From assembly GCF_014212495.1 (NCBI RefSeq), contig NZ_JACKZC010000016.1:1-34081 (forward strand): DNA of 34,081 nucleotides. The letters run 5' to 3'. The translations under genes were made by a program, and so were the position numbers. Shown piece by piece: positions 32,202 through 34,081 of this stretch (position 1 is the stretch's first letter; every line of letters starts with the position of its first letter). The notes below the pieces were generated by a model, which saw only the letters and a list, made by a program, of their open reading frames with translations, made no database searches and was not told the origin of the DNA. This DNA is from Pontibacter sp. Tf4. GTDB lineage: Bacteria; Bacteroidota; Bacteroidia; Cytophagales; Hymenobacteraceae.

Positions 32202-32837
32202 TTAATAACAGTGCATTACGTATTGTCTTTCTTCCCTATGTTCTATTACATCACCAGTTATAGGGTTAATACTTAGTATCTCTACATCAGCAAAGCACCG
32301 TTCTTCTGCTAAAGTGTTAAAAACCCGCCAATAGTGTTCATGTGCTTTTTTATCAAATTCAAGCCGCTTTACAATTGGTTTAACTGCTGTTTTTAAGGGA
32401 AGCTTGTTGATAATGCTGTCAATCTTTTCTTCAGACAGCCAATTTGATGGTTCGTTTTTTAGTATGAAACTTGGAACATGGTCCGTATATATCTTTCCCT
32501 TGAGATTTAAACTGCTGTCAAGCTTCACAAAAACAAACTTGTTTACCCATTTATATTTGTAATCAGGGTGGTCAATCTCAAACTTGATTTGAGTTCCAAT
32601 GAAATCCCCCCTTGTTTTAGAAGCCTTAGGAAGCTTCTTCCATTTTTCCTTACCTGCTTTGGTACGGAATTTATAGGTATCGCTCCCGTCATACTTAAAG
32701 TATTGAGAAGCTCGCTCACCTACTGCTTCCTTCAGATGCTTTTTCGCTTCACTAATAATCTCTTCACGGGAATAGGTTTGCCCCAATCCAAACTGGAAAA
32801 TTCCGAAGCTTAACAAAATTGTCAGAAGGATTTTCAT
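32202..32837 (-). CDS. cassette 25: secreted protein of unknown function
   Basis: The 211-residue product has a signal peptide (MKILLTILLSFGIFQFGLGQ). The mature protein is basic and mixed alpha/beta: EIISEAKKHLKEAVGERASQYFKYDGSDTYKF, IGTQIKFEIDHPDYKYKWVNKFVFVKLDSSLNLKG, and a closing CFADVEILSINPITGDVIEHREERQYVMHCY. The VEILSINPITGDVIEH segment looks like a PepSY-type strand pair but is too short to call. No family is recognised. The start lies 20 bp inside the cassette boundary. Confidence 0.75.
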   Translation of the reverse strand: MKILLTILLSFGIFQFGLGQTYSREEIISEAKKHLKEAVGERASQYFKYDGSDTYKFRTKAGKEKWKKLPKASKTRGDFIGTQIKFEIDHPDYKYKWVNKFVFVKLDSSLNLKGKIYTDHVPSFILKNEPSNWLSEEKIDSIINKLPLKTAVKPIVKRLEFDKKAHEHYWRVFNTLAEERCFADVEILSINPITGDVIEHREERQYVMHCY

Positions 32838-32854
32838 CTATGAATTAAATGTTT

Positions 32855-32920
32855 GCCAACGTGCTCGTGCTATAATGTGGGTAAGGCGTAGCCCAAGCCT
32901 ATATTATGCACCTTGTTATG
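32855..32920 (-). repeat. attC site Y (cassette 26)
   Basis: AACG at 32858, GTT at 32915. Arms GTGC(t)ATAAT / ATTATGCAC with one extra T in the left arm; centre AAGGCGTAGCCCAAGCC. Core GTTATGTGC pairs with GCACATAAC. Confidence 0.9.
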
Positions 32921-32979
32921 TGCTTTTGTTCTTTCTTTTGTCGACCAATTTATGTGCAGCAAACTGATTTTAATGTTCT

Positions 32980-33219
32980 TTATTCTTTTGTAAGAACCTT
33001 AAACAATGGACCATTCTTCTTCACTTCTTCAATGGCTTCCATCCAATACTCCCAAAAAGCAGAATCAGCAGGTTCATTGGTTCCTTTCCAATATTCTCCA
33101 CCGCTTAAAATATCTGTCAAGTCATTAGACCCTGTATTTTCCCAATAGGCTTTAAGCAAATACAACATTGCTTCATATCCTTCCTTCTTGGTAATCATTT
33201 CATCCTGTTCGTTCTGCAT
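32980..33219 (-). CDS. cassette 26: small hypothetical protein
   Basis: A 79-residue soluble acidic protein: MQNEQDEMITKKEGYEAMLY, a helix (LLKAYWENTGSNDLTDILSG), GEYWKGTNEPADSAFWEYWMEAIEEVKK and a short tail. It is rich in Trp and Tyr. The YEAMLYLLKAYWENTGSNDLTDILSG pattern is shared by small uncharacterised proteins often found next to toxin-immunity genes, but I attach no function. The 56-bp leader and 62-bp trailer are longer than usual for this array. Confidence 0.72.
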   Translation of the reverse strand: MQNEQDEMITKKEGYEAMLYLLKAYWENTGSNDLTDILSGGEYWKGTNEPADSAFWEYWMEAIEEVKKNGPLFKVLTKE

Positions 33220-33272
33220 TCTTTAGTTTTTGGAAGTTGTATCTTATTTAATTTTTCATGATTCCTATTGCA

Positions 33273-33336
33273 CATAACGGTTAGTACATAAAATGAGCGA
33301 GGCGCAGCCGAAGCTTACTTTATGTACAGGGTTACA
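33273..33336 (-). repeat. attC site Z (cassette 27)
   Basis: AACG at 33276, GTT at 33331. Arms GTACATAAA / TTTATGTAC are a perfect 9-bp pair; centre GAGGCGCAGCCGAAGC. Core GTTACAAC pairs with GTTGTAAC. Confidence 0.92.
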
Positions 33337-33345
33337 ACCTGTTGT

Positions 33346-33939
33346 TTAATAGAAAATAACCACACCGTTTTTTATACCTTCTTCATAGTTTTGAACGATT
33401 GCTTTCATTAAGTCTCCAAAGTTTTGGGCGAATATTTCATATTCATCTTCTACTTCGTGGTCCCATTTTACAATTTCGTATTCTTCATTTTCATCTTTAG
33501 CATTTGTATTGAAACAAAGCAATCCATAATCAGAATAGTTTGCAAATGGTATCATACCCTTATCATAAAGCTCCTCTCTTGGCCAACCATCAAAAACATT
33601 CTCAAGCATTATCCGCTTCCACTCATTAGGCAAAAGTGGAGTAAACATCCCTACATTGCTTATAGTACCGAGTTCATAAAAGTTCTTGTATTTTAGGTAT
33701 TGCTTGAAAGAGTTTGGTAAAGGATATTTTAATTCCGTTTCTAATTCTTGAATTTCTTTGTCTGTAATTAAACTATCTGAAGGCTTCCAAGGAATCAAAT
33801 TATCTTTTTTTGGTCTTTTATTATCAATTAAAAGACCATTAACCAAATTAGCTTCATCAACATAGGTGCCGTAATCTTCTGGACCTCCTAGGTTTTCGAG
33901 TGAAATGTCTACGAACTTTTTAATATAATCTGAATTCAT
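33346..33939 (-). CDS. cassette 27: SMI1/KNR4 (SUKH) family protein
   Basis: The 197-residue product has an N-terminal extension of about 55 residues and then the SUKH domain: LITDKEIQELETELKYPLPNSFKQYLKYKNFYELG, a middle GMIPFANYSDYGLLCFNTN with the usual hydrophobic strand, then EEYEIVKWDHEVEDEYEIFAQNFGDLMKAI. The LPxSFKxYLKxK element and VxxWDHE strand are diagnostic. It is only distantly related to the other SUKH proteins here, so it was acquired separately. Likely role is immunity to a toxin; none is visible. The start is 16 bp inside the cassette boundary. Confidence 0.9.
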   Translation of the reverse strand: MNSDYIKKFVDISLENLGGPEDYGTYVDEANLVNGLLIDNKRPKKDNLIPWKPSDSLITDKEIQELETELKYPLPNSFKQYLKYKNFYELGTISNVGMFTPLLPNEWKRIMLENVFDGWPREELYDKGMIPFANYSDYGLLCFNTNAKDENEEYEIVKWDHEVEDEYEIFAQNFGDLMKAIVQNYEEGIKNGVVIFY

Positions 33940-33952
33940 AATTTCAATTTGT

Positions 33953-34035
33953 TGTAACGATTAGTCTAGATGGTGTTTCGTTGGAGGATCGCTGTGCTCA
34001 GCAAGTTCCTCCAATGGCATCTAGACAGTGTTGGT
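33953..34035 (-). repeat. attC site AA (cassette 28, off window)
   Basis: AACG at 33956, GTT at 34030, about 77 bp. Arms GTCTAGATG / CATCTAGAC, then TTGGAGGA / TCCTCCAA, then GCTG / CAGC form a three-part stem unlike the other sites. Core GTTGGTCG; the partner end is outside the window. Confidence 0.82.
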
Positions 34036-34081
34036 CGAGGTTGTTCTCCCTTTTTCCAGGTAATGACTGTGTGTAATTTTT
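34036..34081. other. start of a further cassette, cut by the window edge
   Basis: These 46 bases follow attC site AA and should be the 3' end of the next cassette. No coding call is possible. Confidence 0.4.

Larger units (their letters stand above)
18115..34081 (-). mobile_element. integron-like gene cassette array
   Basis: Twenty-six complete units, one truncated and one partial, each with one small minus-strand gene, are joined by 27 palindromic attC-like sites. Arms vary but pair within a site; ends are conserved (AACG ... GTT on plus, YAACAA ... CGTTR on the coding strand). The bases next to GTT at the left end of a unit are the reverse complement of those before AAC at its right end, as expected if cassettes insert as circles through complementary R boxes. 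The base composition is visibly more AT-rich than the flank. No integrase is in the window; coding direction puts the platform to the right of 34081. The family reading follows known integron structure; activity is inferred. Confidence 0.88.

Noticed and set aside
18465..34035. Regularly spaced palindromic repeats as a CRISPR array
   Set aside because: Spacing is gene-sized (about 300-800 bp), repeats vary in sequence, and the intervals are coding.
18465..34035. REP/BIME-type intergenic repeats
   Set aside because: REP elements keep sequence identity and do not show end complementarity specific to each unit, or a duplication cut at a fixed core base.

Overview
The window looks like a chromosomal segment of a Bacteroidota bacterium, probably a cytophagal relative of Pontibacter or Hymenobacter. 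The evidence is a SusC/SusD outer-membrane pair, a very large protein ending in a type IX secretion (T9SS) sorting domain, a TonB-like protein with two TonB C-terminal domains, CarboxypepD_reg-like domains, and a TAnnTTTG promoter hexamer. The genus is an inference from these families.

Positions 1-18100 are ordinary, gene-sparse sequence of fairly balanced base composition. It holds a RadC-like JAB-domain protein, a STAS/SpoIIAA-like protein, a CarboxypepD_reg-like envelope protein, a decayed fragment of a C45 peptidase-family gene, a susC-susD operon with a clear terminator, a luciferase-like flavin oxidoreductase, a 1345-residue VCBS/PKD/T9SS protein, a tandem TonB-domain protein, a secreted YD-like protein and a membrane protein with a DUF2007-like domain. 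Several strong stem-loop terminators separate these units.

Positions about 18100-34081 differ sharply. They are visibly AT-richer and hold 26 complete, one truncated and one partial unit. Each unit has a single small gene, always on the minus strand, and the units are joined by 27 imperfect palindromes of about 45-120 bp. On the plus strand every palindrome begins AACG and ends in GTT or a close relative. The arms differ in sequence but pair with each other, and in coding orientation the ends read YAACAA...CGTTR. In 25 of the 26 complete units the bases at one end of the unit are the reverse complement of those at the other end. One unit occurs twice as an apparently exact 557-bp copy whose limits fall at the expected AA^C cut. 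These are hallmarks of integron gene cassettes with attC sites, so I read the right half as a large chromosomal integron (or an integrase-less cassette array) in a Bacteroidota genome. No integrase gene is in the window. The 5' end of the array lies beyond the right edge, where intI, attI and the cassette promoter would be expected.

The cargo is four SMI1/KNR4 (SUKH) proteins including the duplicate, a macro-domain protein, DUF4288-, DUF6624-, DUF3997- and Coa1-like proteins, a possible nitrilase-fold protein, and many lipoproteins or secreted proteins of unknown function. The distal (left) end is decaying: the last unit is a truncated thioredoxin-like gene without an attC, and two nearby attC sites have a damaged core base. 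One cassette carries a 129-codon frame broken by two TGA codons.
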